DNA of 64,000 nt. It comes from Sorex araneus. Taxonomy: Eukaryota > Chordata > Mammalia > Eulipotyphla > Soricidae. Both the position numbers and the translations under genes were made by a program. A model generated the notes under the pieces. It worked only from the letters and a program-made list of their open reading frames with translations, made no database searches and was not told the origin of the DNA. This document shows positions 22,361 through 34,541 of this stretch, in pieces. Location: NCBI RefSeq assembly GCF_027595985.1, contig NC_073304.1:218496000-218559999 (forward strand), read 5' to 3'. The first letter of the stretch is position 1, and each line of letters starts with the position of its first letter.

Positions 22361-25300
22361 TTCTGAACCCATTGAATTTAATACTGTCCTTTGTTTTATT
22401 ATACACATTCACTTCTTGACATAGGAACTCAATTTTGTATTTTCACCAAATGCAAGAACATGCATGAGCTTTGAAAGGTCCTGGCTAGAATAATTCTCTA
22501 CATTTTTAGGTGGAACATTTTCTTGTGGAATGTCAGGGAGCAGCAGACCCAGTTCTAGGACTGGATTCTTGTTCCTGCTGAAGGGAAATATATTTATATA
22601 TTTATCTGCCAATCAGTACAAATGAGACAGAGAACTGAAGACTAGTAGAAACTGCAATGGATTCTCCTTTACAAGGAAGCCATAATTTCTAGGTTCAGAG
22701 AATGATGTCTGTTTAAAAGTTCTCCAACTAATCCCACACATTAAGGAGTGGCACCTACACAGCAGGAAAGCAGGCACACATGGAAAAGCTCTCATGAATC
22801 TTCTGGCTTGTGAAGAACTGCTTTATTGCTGTCTCTTCAAAGAGCAAAGGAAGAAAGGGAAGGAGAGGAGAGAGAATGTGCTCTGGTATTCCTCATATTT
22901 CAAGGGCCTCATCCACATCACCTGAATTGTGGGAGGCACAATTAGTCCCTAGAGTGGGGCATACAGAATACAGCATCTATAGTGCATGCTTTGCTTCTCT
23001 CACATGCAACCACTGCACTTTAAGGTGGTAGCGAGACACTGTATCCAGAAGAGGAAAATGTGATGAAGAGGAAATAAGAGAGGGATTAAAAAAAGGAAGC
23101 AAGCTAAATATGAAAAGAGAGACTGTCCAAGAGTACATAATTAATAAAAAATGAAAAAGAAAGAGGGATAGATGGAAAAATTGAAACAAGGCAAGAATGA
23201 AAGTGGGGGGAGAAAGAGGGCTCTGGAGACAGCACAAAGTGTCTGAGTATGTGCTGTGCACGCTAGAGGCATGAGTGTGAATCTTGACACCGCATTTTGC
23301 CCTGAACCACAAGGAGTGACCCTCAAGTACAAGCATAGAATAACCCCTGAACACCACTGGATGTGGTCCAGGAACAAAAATAAATAAATAAAATAAAATA
23401 AAATAAGGAAACAGAAAGTGGTTGAAGCAAGAAATAACAAAAGAATATTTCAGGAGGGTAAGAGAGACAAAGTCAGAGAGAAGGGATGCTGGGAGGAAGA
23501 CAGAAAGTGATGTAATAAGTCATGGAACAGCCTTCAGTTACTACTTAGTAATGTGCAACACTAGTATGTACATATCCCATCTCTCTACCACAGTTCCTTT
23601 ACCTTTCCCTACACCTTCTATTGCTCTGGATAATTTTCCGGGAGAATGACCCAATAAATCTTTCAAAAGGGTCAGACACCCTGAATAACCTGATGACTAT
23701 CATTGCCCAAGTATGGTTTTCACTGGACATGAATATATCATGAGATATGCCAGTAAATCCCCTTAATCGAGTTATTCTTTTCCCTGCATTCAATCCCATC
23801 ATGACAAATTCCTTTAAATTGGTGCATTTCTCTAACTTCAGACCTGAGGACAGTAGGATTCCAAAATTACCAGGTGATGAGTGTAATTTTCTATTATGTT
23901 CTCTTTCTGAAATGTCCTTCAAGTCATAAAAACCTTCATCTCAGTAAACCTAGACTTAATGATGGGAATTGGACACAAGTTCCTTAAGTATGTGAATGGA
24001 AGGAGGTGAGACAAGTGAATCCAATTTCTATTGTTTTCTGAGTGTGAGTGGATTGGTACTCTATGTGACTACTTACCAGACATTGGATCAAAGAAGACAG
24101 ATACCATGAGCAGAAGTCAATATATGAATCCCACAAGTTTTTAGCTATAAGTTTACCTCTAAGTTAACTGAATCACTGAAACATTCTTTCAGGTCATTAA
24201 TTACTGGGTCTGGTGATAGAAATAGGACAAGTGGGTTTCATGATAATGTACCCACAGTTCGCCTTGATTTTCATATTGTGATTCCTTTCACCACAATCAT
24301 ATTTTTCAAGTTATTATGACAGTAAGATCATTATCAATGAGGGGAGAGTGATATTTTGAAATGCAATGCTTACATCAAAGATGAAAAGATTCAAGAACCA
24401 AAAGATTATGTACACTCATACAATGAAGCCTACTTAGTGGGGATAACATAAAAATAAAATGGGTTTCAGAATAAGATTCAAATCATTATAAGCATCCAGG
24501 TCACTGAACAATCAGTTGGCAGATATTGGCTTGTTGACCAAGGATTCTCAGCTTCAGAGGATGAAATTGAGAAGAGAAGTCGAACAGCCTCTTTCATTTC
24601 CAAGTCTAGTAGTTTGTAAGCATCTCTTTCTTGTTTAATGAGGCCAACTGAGGGATTGCTGATATTGCATTCCTTTTATGAAATATGTAACATTCAGAAG
24701 TATCTCCCTTTCAAAAAAGTCTTTCTTTGGATAACATACAGGAATGTAAATATTTACATGTCTTAAGGTTGCCATGTTACTACATGAGGCCAACTTCCAA
24801 AGTGTCTATCTGTTTACCATTAATCCAGTGGGATACTTTTAACCCACTGTCTCTGGCCTCCATCAAAAGAAGATTAAATTACTTAGTTGTGGGGAAAATA
24901 AAAGCACATGAAAAAGCACTCAAGTTCCTGTTTTGTCACTCTTTTACCATATATTTCAGGAGAAATATATACTAGGCAACCTTATTTATTGTCCCTCATA
25001 CTTTATTGTCCTTCATATTATTTATTTATTATCCTTTAGGTACATAAAAATCAGATTATTTTATACGTCTTATGCTACAGTAGAACAATAACTTACTTCC
25101 CATTCCTCTTCCTTGGCAATTAAAAAAAATTATCTCCCTTGTTTATTTCCTTCTATCCTTAATTTACTGTATTGGAAATTTACTCAACCTCAAATTTACA
25201 ATGATAATATTCAAGCAATATATCAACAAGAAGCTACAGCATATCAATAAAACAAAGCATAACTTAGGATTGACCTCAGTGACTAAAGAATACAGAGGTC

Positions 25301-26625
25301 ATAGTTCCACATGCATTCTATTTGATTCTACAAAAAAACCTATGTTAAGAGATAAGAACATGAAATGTCTTAAATGTCATTAACTTATTGTTCTATGAAA
25401 ATTTTCATGCCAGATAAAGAATTTTGACAACTTTTGGTTTCCAAATGGTGTGGAAAGAAATATTCCCAATAGAAATATCTGTTATCCACACACACTGCCA
25501 TAGATTTTTCTTTTTGAGAAAAAGTAGTCTAAGGAAAATGTGTTCATTGTAATTTGCAAGTTGTGAAAGTCTCGACTTATTTGTTTAGCTTCAGAAGTAG
25601 TGAAAGTGGATGATTTAAAAACAAGTCATGATGCCCACCCAGAAGTACCCACAATTTAGATGGCACTGGACAATGAGAAACTTGGTATCATTTATTACTT
25701 ACTACTCAATTGTTCCAAGGTTTTTCTAGTGGACCATGGTAATGATGCCAGGATAGAGGTTATTAGTGGACCCAACAGCATTTCAGATTCCATGGATGAA
25801 TTTGTTTTATATGCTTGTAATAATAACCTGGGGTTGAAACTGAGCACTCTTGATAATAATCCATTATAAAAATAAAACATTGCTATTAAATCAAGCTTTC
25901 CACATAAATCTCCACACCCTCTCCACACCACTACCACCACCAGATCCTGTAATTCTTCTTTACAGGGATTCCATGCTTTGCCTACAAATTTTTCTTCCTT
26001 GTCAGTAGGAATGTCCAGAAGCTTACATTAGTTTTGTCATAGAATCTGGAACACCATGACAAGGACTACCAGATTTCTTGCCTTATTATAGACTTTTCCT
26101 GCCATTTATCAAACAACCCAGAAATCATTGACTGATGGAATATTATAATTGCATCTTTGAGATGGCAGAAGTACGATGGTCTCAGGCCAAATAATGCATG
26201 TGGCATATATTTTGGTCCAAGGGTCCATACTGTGTCATACCTTATGTGTTCCTATAAGGTAGTACAGATGGGTAATTTTCCATGGGGTAAAGTGGCCCTG
26301 CAACTTCTAACTATAGCTCCCATTTTAGTTCCCACAAACTTTTGGATGTGTCCATGTCCATAGTATTAGGATTTCATGAAGCAAAATTTTAATGCCTAAA
26401 ACACATTTCTGTCAAGGAATGTAATTTAGGTTTATGACTGTCATCTGGGCACATTGAACTCCTAGTGAGCCAGCAAGCAGAGAAAAATGGATACTTATGA
26501 TGGAGAGCAAGAAGAAATGCATCTGGGACTCCAGAGTATGACTGGAGAAATAGTATTGGTGCCCCAAGATAACCACTGGGACAATGAGAGTAATAAAGCT
26601 TGCTCAGGGCGTAGGAAACAGAAGT
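22361..26625. other. Inverted-duplication inner arm and spacer, no gene seen
   Basis: To ~24725 the DNA is homologous to the other arm. 24.7-26.6 kb is AT-rich with no recognised gene; a 69-codon frame at 25660-25869 matches nothing I know. Confidence 0.5.
23215..23405 (+). mobile_element. tRNA-SINE, highly diverged
   Basis: GGGCTCTGGAGACAGCACAA head; tail ends in an (AAATA)-like A-rich run. Confidence 0.5.
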
Positions 26626-26636
26626 TCAAACTTCTG

Positions 26637-27359
26637 AGTTTTTTTTTATTTTTAATTTTATCACCATGTGGAAAGTTACAGAGTTCTCAGGTTTATGTCT
26701 CAGTTATACCGTATTCAAACACCATCCCTTCACCAGTGCCCATATTCCACCACCAAAATCCCCGGTATACCCCCCACCCCCCACCCCAACTGTATAACTG
26801 ATGAATTTCACTTCATTTTCTCTTCACCTTGATTACCTTCCATATTTCAACACAAAACTCACTATTGTTGTGGGAGTTATACCCCCAAACAAGATAACCC
26901 TAATAAGGAAGAATTTGATAATTAGTTTTCCATTAAAAGATTGTATGTTTTCAGGTTTTAGAAAAGGTCGCGCGGCAGCGCGGCTCGGATGTATCCCAGT
27001 CCCGAATCCTGGAGCTGTGCTAGTTGCTGCTCAGTGTCGCCAGGGCTCCATCTGGAGAAGGTGTGCTGGCAGCACCTCCTCCTTCCGGCTCCCCGGTGTT
27101 GCTGGTCCCAATTCGGGTCCGGAGCATTTTCCGGGCCGCGTTGCTCACCAGAATGCCTGCCGCTTCTCTGTTGATTGTGGCAAGATGGCGCCGAGGGTGG
27201 GTCGAGGGCGTGACTTCCGGCGACCGGGACCACTTGGAGTTTTGGGCTGGCGCCGCCCCACTCCAGTGCCCCCCCACGGCTCGGATGTGTCCCAGTCCCG
27301 AATCCTGGAGCCATGTTAGTTGCTGCTCAGTGTCGCCAGGGCTCCATCTGGAGAAGGTG
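26637..27359 (-). mobile_element. Chimeric non-autonomous element: GC-rich tandem head plus L1 3' UTR
   Basis: Flanked by an 11-bp direct repeat TCAAACTTCTG (26626-26636 and 27360-27370). On the minus strand it starts with a GC-rich block (26963-27359) holding two copies of a ~80-bp unit (27277-27359 and 26979-27061; key text GGATTCGGGACTGGG) around a unique part with CGCCATCTTG, a YY1-like site typical of L1 promoters. It then passes directly to an L1 3' UTR (~26950-26650) and a poly(A) tail. ORF1 and ORF2 are absent. It is either a spliced or deleted L1 copy or an SVA-like composite mobilised by L1. Confidence 0.7.
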
Positions 27360-27624
27360 TCAAACTTCTGGTTTGGGGGGATTATAATCATGCCTTTGAA
27401 CTGGGATAAAATGTACCATCCTGAATTCTAGTCTATTCATAATTATTATATTATATAGCACAATAAAAATGTTTTTTCTGAAACACAGAAATAACAATAG
27501 GTTAAGGGCCAATAATGATTATAAATGAAGCACACATAAATATGATATATGTATTTAAGTCCAATATCAGGACTGCTGTATATTAAATGAAACATAATAT
27601 CAGGTTATTTATTAATTTATTAAT

Positions 27625-27866
27625 GGGCTGGAGCATTAGTGCAGCAGGTAGGGCATTCGCCTTGCACGTGGCCGACCCAGGTTCGATTCCTCTCCCCCTC
27701 TCAGAGATCCCGAAAAGCTGAGAGAGTGTCTCACCCAACCGGCAGAGCCTGGCAAGCTACCCGTGGCATATTCGATATGCAAAAAAACAGTAACAAGTTT
27801 CACAATGGAGACATTACTAGTGCCCGCTTGAGCAAATCCATGAGCAACGGGATGACAGTGACAGTG
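27625..27866 (+). mobile_element. tRNA-SINE, tail type 2
   Basis: Direct repeat AATTTATTAAT at 27614-27624 and 27867-27877. Confidence 0.9.
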
Positions 27867-28031
27867 AATTTATTAATAAGCACATAGAGGATCTGGGGAA
27901 GTGCCTCAGCAATAGCACAATACCTAGAATGTGGGAGGCCCTGAGTTTGTTCCTCAGCACTAAACAAAGAAGAGGGAAGATAATTGGAATAAGACACCCT
28001 GCTTCTAGGGTAAACTCAAAGTGACCCCCCT

Positions 28032-28370
28032 CTCCAAAAAAGAAGAAGAAGAAGGAGAAGAAAGAGGAGAAGGAGGAGAAGACGGAGAAGAAGAAGAAGC
28101 AGGAGGAGGAGGAAGAGGAGGAGGAGGAGGAGAAGGAGAAGGAGGAGGAGAAAAAGAAGAAGGAGAAGAAGGAGAAGGAGAAGAAGAAGAAGAAAAAGAA
28201 GAAGAAGAAGAAGAAGAAGAAGAAGAAGAAGAAGAAGAAGAAGAAGAAGAAGAAGAAGAAGAAGAAGAAGAAGAAGAAGAAGAAGAAGGAGAAGAAGGAG
28301 AAGGAGAATGAGAAAGAGAAGGAGGAGAAGGAGAAGGAGAAGAAGGGGGAGGAGGAGGAGGAAGAAGAGA

Positions 28371-28401
<31 letters not shown>

Positions 28402-28430
28402 GGAGGAGGAGGAAATGAGGACTTAATTTC
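28032..28430 (+). repeat. Purine microsatellite with (GAA)30
   Basis: About 400 bp of nearly pure A/G. 28198-28287 is 30 uninterrupted GAA units, followed by GGA-rich repeats. It probably grew from the A-rich tail of a degenerate SINE at ~27890-28030. Confidence 0.95.
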
Positions 28431-28732
28431 CTTAGTTTCTTGGTGGGGGAGGTTGGTTAAGGTATCAGAATGAAGCCAAGATCAGAATTTCATATTAAGG
28501 AAGTAGAAACTGGCACACGAGGGACAGACAAGGGGCAGGAGAGTGCTGAGGAAGAGCTCCGCCCTCCAGCCAGCTGATTCACAGGCTCAGGAGCAGCAGG
28601 GGAGGCTCAGAAGCCCCGGGGGGTGGGGGATGAGCTGGCAGGAGCCCCCTGTGGGAAGGGAAAGTCCCCAGAGAAGCGCATGGGGGGACTGAGGGCACAA
28701 GTGCGGGCAGAGGGCGGGGCCTGGAGAGCCCC

Positions 28733-29053
28733 TCAGCAGCAGCAGCCACCGCAGGACTGGCCCGAGGACGTGCAGCCAAAGCTCTCAGGGAGGCACCCGA
28801 GCAGGGCGCAGCAGTTGGGGTGGTAGCAGATTCTGTGGACGTACACGGGGGTGCAGCAGGCTGGTTGGCAGCAGGGGGTGCCACAGCAGGGCTGGGAGCA
28901 GCAGGGGGAGCAGCAGGGCTTGCAGCAGGGGCTGCAGCAGGGGGAGCAGCAGGGCTTGCAGCAGGTGGTGGTGCAGCAGGTGACAGGGCGACAGCAGCAA
29001 GGCTGGCAGCAGCTGGACCCACCGCAGGTGGGCTGGCAGCAAGGGGAGCACAT
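28733..29053 (-). CDS. K4: keratin-associated protein, short ultra-high-cysteine
   Basis: 106-codon ORF of the K3/K5 class. The head has lost one cysteine codon (MCSPCC instead of MCCSPCC), an in-frame 3-base difference. The middle CC-x-P run is the shortest of the class, and the tail (TPVYVHRICYHPNCC to SGQSCGGCCC) is conserved. The promoter has a weaker TATTAAA box at 29128-29134 and CCAAT at 29156-29160. The 3' flank matches K3 and K5 only to about 28510. Beyond that an unrelated purine microsatellite begins and I found no clear AATAAA, so 3' processing may differ. K4 lies in the spacer of the inverted duplication. Confidence 0.87.
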   Translation of the reverse strand: MCSPCCQPTCGGSSCCQPCCCRPVTCCTTTCCKPCCSPCCSPCCKPCCSPCCSQPCCGTPCCQPACCTPVYVHRICYHPNCCALLGCLPESFGCTSSGQSCGGCCC

Positions 29054-29127
29054 GGTGGCAGGGGTAATGGGGGGGACCTGTGTTCAGAGGGGAGTTTCCA
29101 AAAGATGATCTCTACCACTCTGGGTCT

Positions 29128-29160
29128 TTAATACCCTGACTCCCAAAGTTTATGCCAATA
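29128..29160 (-). promoter_or_regulatory. K4 core promoter: CCAAT and weak TATA box
   Basis: The minus strand reads TATTAAA at 29128-29134, weaker than in the other genes. CCAAT is at 29156-29160. Confidence 0.65.
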
Positions 29161-29711
29161 AAACGAGAATTTCCTCGTTCTTTCTAAACAACAGACTGTT
29201 TAGGGTTTAGAAATGAGGAAGTTGTTTTCTTAATGTCATGAATCTTTACAAATCGATTTTTTTGATGTGCTATTTAATTGAGAGCAATTTATAGATACCT
29301 TTCTCTCTAAAAAAAAAAAGGGCAATTAAATCATCAGCATTGTTTCCTGCTTTAAGCATAGTTTGGTCATGTGACTGAGTCCCTGAAGACTTGTGAGATC
29401 ATAATGTGTTTCTCTCCAGCTTTGTTGGCCTTATGCAGATGGAGCTGTGATGAGGCAGGAGGGCATGATGCTGCATGCTCACAGTGAAGAGTGGAATCCA
29501 GGCCTCGGTGTTTACTTCTGATACTGGAATCAGTTGTGTTACAGTTCCTCTCTGGACCCCATACACCCCCACCGCACTTTAGGTGTAACCCGGCTCTATG
29601 AGAGATGTGTAAGAGGATGTTTGGTCCTATCTCTTCCATATAACAAACAGAACTAAAGTAGTAGAATAAGAGACTCAGTGGCCAAAATTAAGAATCAGTC
29701 AATATGCAGAA

Positions 29712-30365
29712 TCTACTGCCCCTGTGTCAGGCTGTCTTCACTGGGGCACCTCAGAGGGGGGACGGGTTGAATTTCCCTCCCTGCCCCAAGCAGAACCCTG
29801 GCAACTGAAAACCTCCAGAACCTAGCCACAGCCATGCTCAAGGTCACTCTCCACACGCTCAGATGAGCCCTACCCATGAAGGAACTGGCAGAAGAACCCA
29901 GGTATGTGGGACCTGTGGCTGAGATTTCCACGCCTGCTCAGATCAGAACTGGTACCTCCTCCACCCAGCTTCCTAGTTTTCCAGTAGCTTACCAGTCACA
30001 CCCACAAACTTCCCCCAGTGCCATGTAATCTCATCAACAGCCAACATCCAGAGACTATAAAATAAAGCTCCCAGAAGAGAGCGAAGCTTTATTTCCTGGA
30101 GTACACAGCCACATTCCCTGACGTGTGACCTCTTATACTCTAGCCCACTGATGTACCTAAAGTAGCACACATGTGTTTGGTTTTTATGTACTTGCTTGTA
30201 TTCTCTTATATGCGGGCTTAAATGGCCCCAGAATGAAATACAACAATCTTCAAACACTTCCCTCTTACTGTGGTGGGAAGATGCTCTCTGGTGGGATGGG
30301 TGTTTGAATATTATCTGTAATGAACTATTGTGAACTACTTTATGAAAATAAAATGTATAAAAATC
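29712..30365 (+). mobile_element. Composite retroposon: same LTR-like head, different tail
   Basis: 29712-30080 is the head in plus orientation, with ACTATAAAATAAAGC. The 3' part (30215-30360) is not the SINE tail but a repeat also seen at 17735-17890, ending in AATAAAATG and an A/CA-rich run. Possibly a complete LTR-like unit. Confidence 0.55.
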
Positions 30366-30573
30366 ACACACACACACACAAAAGAATCAGTCAACATATC
30401 TTTGGTATAAACTGTCATGGTTTTCACTAAGTAGAGTGCACTCATTCTGGACATGAGACACTGTTGATAGAACTGGGAATAGTTCTGGGAAAATCAAAAA
30501 GATCTAGTGGCACCAGTGACACCTGAGTACCCAAAGCAGGCGACCTCATGTCACAGTCTCTGCACATCTACTA

Positions 30574-30577
30574 TCTT

Positions 30578-30637
<60 letters not shown>

Positions 30638-30652
30638 GTGTGTGTGTGTGTT
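30574..30652 (+). repeat. (CT)n followed by (GT)n microsatellite
   Basis: About 30 CT units then about 8 GT units, 110 bp before the solo LTR. Confidence 0.95.
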
Positions 30653-30769
30653 GTGTCTGCCTTTAGCACTAGCTCTGTGAAGGAATTGCTTTAGTTGAAT
30701 TGCTAGCTGATTTGTTTTATCTTTGGGAGAGTAATCTTTTAAATTTTTATTGTAAGACATGCAAATATT

Positions 30770-31260
30770 TGTGGAACACAGTTGAGAGATGGTTAGGACT
30801 GTGGGCCAAGCTCCTGAGACTTGACCAGAATGGAACTAGCATTAGGCAGCTCCTGCCCCAAAGTTTCCCTTTTAACTTCCCAGCAATGGTCCCCCTCTGG
30901 TAACTGTGAGCTCAGTAAAACAATGCCAAGGGAAGGTTGAACCAACAGGGCTCCAGCCCAAAGGAAGCAACATCCCGTCTGACCTTATTTTCACTTTGTG
31001 TAAGTGCACTTTTTACTTTGTGCAAGTATGTTCTGGAAGTTCTCCTAAGATGTTTGCTTCTTGCCCCTTATAGTATATAAGATTGACCCTACTTGCAATA
31101 AATAAACTGTTTCTCCAAAGCACTCCCTGGAGTACGTGTATTCACCCTACCTCTGGGACTGCTTGCCTCCTCCACAATGAAATGCAACAAGTGGAGCAAA
31201 GAAAGCTACCATGTCTGGCCTCTCAGTCAGCCCGGTGACTCCTGTGTGTCGAAAGCAACA
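30770..31260 (+). mobile_element. Solo LTR of an endogenous retrovirus
   Basis: A 491-bp unit begins TGTGGAACAC and ends GAAAGCAACA (TG...CA ends). It is bounded by a 6-bp direct repeat AATATT (30764-30769 and 31261-31266). A TATATAA box lies at 31074-31080 and overlapping AATAAA signals at 31097-31106, in U3-R-U5 order. No internal viral genes are adjacent, so it is a solo LTR left by recombination. A 6-bp duplication fits betaretrovirus-like (class II) ERVs; the family is not identified. Confidence 0.82.
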
Positions 31261-31424
31261 AATATTAATTTCCAGTTTTATGGGCTATAACCGAATATGC
31301 ACTACCAAATCACTATAACTAGCTTAAAAATAGAAATTAACCCCCGTCCCTCCGAATTTTGCCCCCTCATTCATCCCCATAGGTAGCTTATCATTCTATT
31401 GGCTTGTAGCCTTGAAGATCAGTT

Positions 31425-31565
31425 TTGACAATCTTACCCTTGGCTCTGCACTTGGGAATCACTCCTGACATTGCTCATGGGACCACATGAGGAACCAGGA
31501 TCTCATAGGGTGAAGCCACATGCAATGCAAGTGCCTACACACTGTACTATCTCTCTGGCCCAAAA
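31425..31565 (-). mobile_element. tRNA-SINE, diverged
   Basis: Reverse orientation: CCTTGGCTCTGCACTTGG to CTATCTCTCTGGCCC. Confidence 0.65.
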
Positions 31566-32162
31566 TATAATTTCTTTTTTAAAAGTGACGTTTTGAATGC
31601 TATAAACTTCATACAAGGAATCCAATGCCACCAGTTTATCAAATAGCTTGATTATACAAAAGAGAAATGCTTAGAAACTTCATAGACTCTGAAGTAAAAG
31701 GGACCCTTAGATTTTTTCCCCCTTATATTCACCCTTGAAGGTTGAGAATCCTTTGACAACATACCAGTATCTGCCAAATGATTGTTTAATTAACAAGAAT
31801 GACTACAATGATGTGAAGGCACCCTGAAACTCATTCTACGTTCAAGATATGCCATCTCAATAAGGCCTCTTTATGTGACTTGTACTCTCTTTTGGCTCCT
31901 GCATCTTTTCAGCCTTAGTATCACTTATAATGATATGCAGGCATAGCATCTGAGATATCCCTACCTCGCTAGAACATTGTTTTATTGTCATAAAATTCAG
32001 CAAACTGTACTTTGGGCAAGAGAGATACTCTATGAAATTTCAGGTGATTATATGTACATTGTTTGGGATCTACTTGCCCCAAATTGAACATCTCCTTATA
32101 ATTAATTACATTATCAACTCTTGAGCTCTTCCTGTTCCTGGAACAAGCAAATATCATTGGGC

Positions 32163-32245
32163 TACACTAGCATGCGACAGGGACGTTACTGACGCCCACT
32201 CGAGCAAATCGAAGATCAACAGGATGAGAAGTGATACAAGTGACC
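32163..32245 (+). mobile_element. SINE tail type 2 fragment
   Basis: GACGCCCACTCGAGCAAATC only; head absent. Confidence 0.55.
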
Positions 32246-33466
32246 AGTGATTATCAGCTCATAATTGCCTCTTAATATGTGCCTAAAGCATCAATGTAGA
32301 TGTAAGATAGATTTATTGACTTCTTTGTGTAGTGTCTGCCTTGACCCTACATTCAATCAATAGTTATTGCTTGCACTCAGAAAGCAATAGATATAAGGTC
32401 GACTTATTTCACCTCCTTTCATGTGTAAACTTATAAATTTTTTCTCAGTTCCCATTTCCAAATCTTTAGGTTTAATGGGATGAAGGTTTTTTGGAGAGCA
32501 CATATTCAATTATACTTATCGCTTGGTAATTTGGGTTCTTACTGATCTTAGGCCCATAGTTAAGAGAAATGTGACTAGTGAAGGAAAATTGTCATGATGT
32601 AGTCCAACATGGGGGAAAGAATGTTCCAATTCAGTAGATTTATAATTTCAGTAAAACCATAACTTTATTTGTGAAATGAAAATCACAAATTAGCAATGAC
32701 AGTCATCAGGTAAGTCATGAGCCCAGAACTTGTAGACAGATTTATCAGGTTATTCCCCTGAGAAATTATCTAGAGCAATCTAAGAGTTGGAGTAAAGAGA
32801 CTAAAGTCAAGAAACTAAAATTATGGTGGTGAGGAGGTGATATATAAATACTACTAGGTATTTCACATTATGAAGCAATAACTGCAGCTTATTCCATTAG
32901 AGTATTTATTACATCTCTTTCTACTTTCTTCCCTGAGTTTATGCTTTCTTTTTATTTTCTCACTTTATCATTCATTCCTTTCCTTCTTACATTCATTCCT
33001 TTCTTCTTTCTCCTTTCTTCTCTCTTTAGTTTTTCTTTTTTCTTCTTCCCTTATATTGCTCTTTGCTTCTTTATTTTTACCTTATTTAGTTCTCCTCTTC
33101 TTCTGTTTTCCCATTTAGTTCTCTTTCTCGTTTTCTTTCTCTTCCCTCTCCTGTTCATCCTCCTCCTTGTTTGTCTCCTTGCTTTTGCTCTGCAAGCCGT
33201 GACTTGCTACCACCTTGAAGAAACAAATATTGCAAGTGAGAGGAGAAGGAGATAAATTACAGGTGCTATTTTAAACCTCCCCTAAAAAGACTGAATGTTC
33301 GTGCCTCCTACAGTTTATGTAAGGCAGATGAGGCCCAGGATGGATTCAGAGCCCTTAGAATAAGAGGAAGCTCAAAGCATATTGTTTCCCCTCTCCTTCC
33401 TTTCTCTGAAGTTTGAGGAGAGAGCAATAAAACAGTTCTTTGCAAGCCAGAAGACTTATGAGAACT

Positions 33467-33657
33467 GGGGCTGGAGGAATAACACAGCAGGTAGGGTGTT
33501 TGCCTTGCAAGTGGCCAACCCAGGTTCGATTCCCAGCATCCCATATGGTCCCCCGAGCACCGCCAGGAGTAATTCCTGAGTGCAGAGCCAGAGTAATCCC
33601 TGTGCATCGCCAGGAGTGACCTCCCCCACCAAAAAAAAAGCTGGAAAAAATAAAGAT
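33467..33657 (+). mobile_element. tRNA-SINE, tail type 1
   Basis: Flanked by an 11-bp direct repeat TTATGAGAACT (33456-33466, 33658-33668). Confidence 0.9.
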
Positions 33658-34087
33658 TTATGAGAACTTTGAAGTGTATGCATGTTTCTCTGATATGTGG
33701 GCTCTGCTCCATGATGTGTGGGGCAGTTGTCGAGGAATTTTTAAACCAATATCATTCTCAGCATATAAAAATTATTTCTTCCTCAAAAAGCAGCAGTTTC
33801 CACCACACCTCAGGCCTTACATTCGTTCCTGGCACTGTCAGGTAAATATGGTTCCCCGATGAAGAACAGAAATAGTGATTGTGTTTTTAATCAATAGGTT
33901 TAGAGTTATTCTCTCATTGACATTTCACAAGGAAAATATATCATGGCAAAATTTAGAAAATCATTCTAGCCAGGACCTTTGACAGCTCACGCACGGTCTT
34001 GAATATGGCAAAACTACAAAATTGAGTTCCTAGATCATGAAATATGTGTAGTAAATCAAAAGAAAATATTAAATTATATTGGTTCCG

Positions 34088-34093
34088 TTTATT
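34088..34093 (-). promoter_or_regulatory. K5 poly(A) signal
   Basis: Minus-strand AATAAA about 450 bp past the K5 stop, in the same context as the K3 signal. Confidence 0.65.
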
Positions 34094-34541
34094 AAGAAGC
34101 ACAGAGGTAAGTTTCCTTCATTTGGAGACAAACCAGATAATCATGAAAGAAGAGACAAGATAAAGGCACAACTACTGTCATAAAGAGAACATGATGACAA
34201 AGATTATTAGTCACTTGCAGAAAACTTTGGAAAAGACAATAAAAACTTCAGTTTCTTAGAGAAAAGAGATGGCCTGACTTCAGAGTGAAAGCCAAGACCA
34301 GCATTCCTTCTCAAAGCTGCATGAAGGTGGCACATGAGGGACAGACAAAAGGCAGGAGAGCGCTGAGGAAGAGCTCCGCCCTCCAGCCAGCTGATTCACA
34401 GGCTCAGGAGCAGCAGGGAAGGCACAGAAGCCCTGGGGTGCACGCTGGCAGGAGCCCCCTGTGAGAAGGGAAGGTCCCCGAGAGGCGCGTGGGGGGACTG
34501 AGGGTGCATGTGAGGGCAGAGGGCGGGGCCTGGCGAGCCCC

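Larger units (their letters stand above)
12000..24725 (+). repeat. Large inverted duplication, left arm (K2 and K3)
   Basis: Blocks 12.0-15.2, 21.1-23.0 and 24.4-24.7 kb match, in reverse, 37.25-39.9, 33.3-35.35 and 31.57-31.85 kb. The arms differ by later insertions in 15.2-21.1 kb. Confidence 0.85.
31267..33455. other. Inner part of right arm, no gene seen
   Basis: Homologous to 23.0-24.7 kb in reverse in several blocks. Pyrimidine-rich at 32930-33180, with a frame of low-complexity hydrophobic residues that I do not accept as a gene. Confidence 0.5.

Noticed and set aside
26801-27431. Frames of up to 172 codons in the GC-rich block
   Set aside because: Open because of high GC and internal tandem repeats within a mobile element; no domain recognised.
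28021-28311. 96-codon Glu-rich frame
   Set aside because: It is only the (GAA/GGA)n microsatellite read in one frame.
32941-33255. Phe/Leu/Ser-rich 104-codon frame
   Set aside because: Pyrimidine-rich low-complexity DNA; the inverted-duplicate region near 23.05-23.2 kb is purine-rich and not coding.
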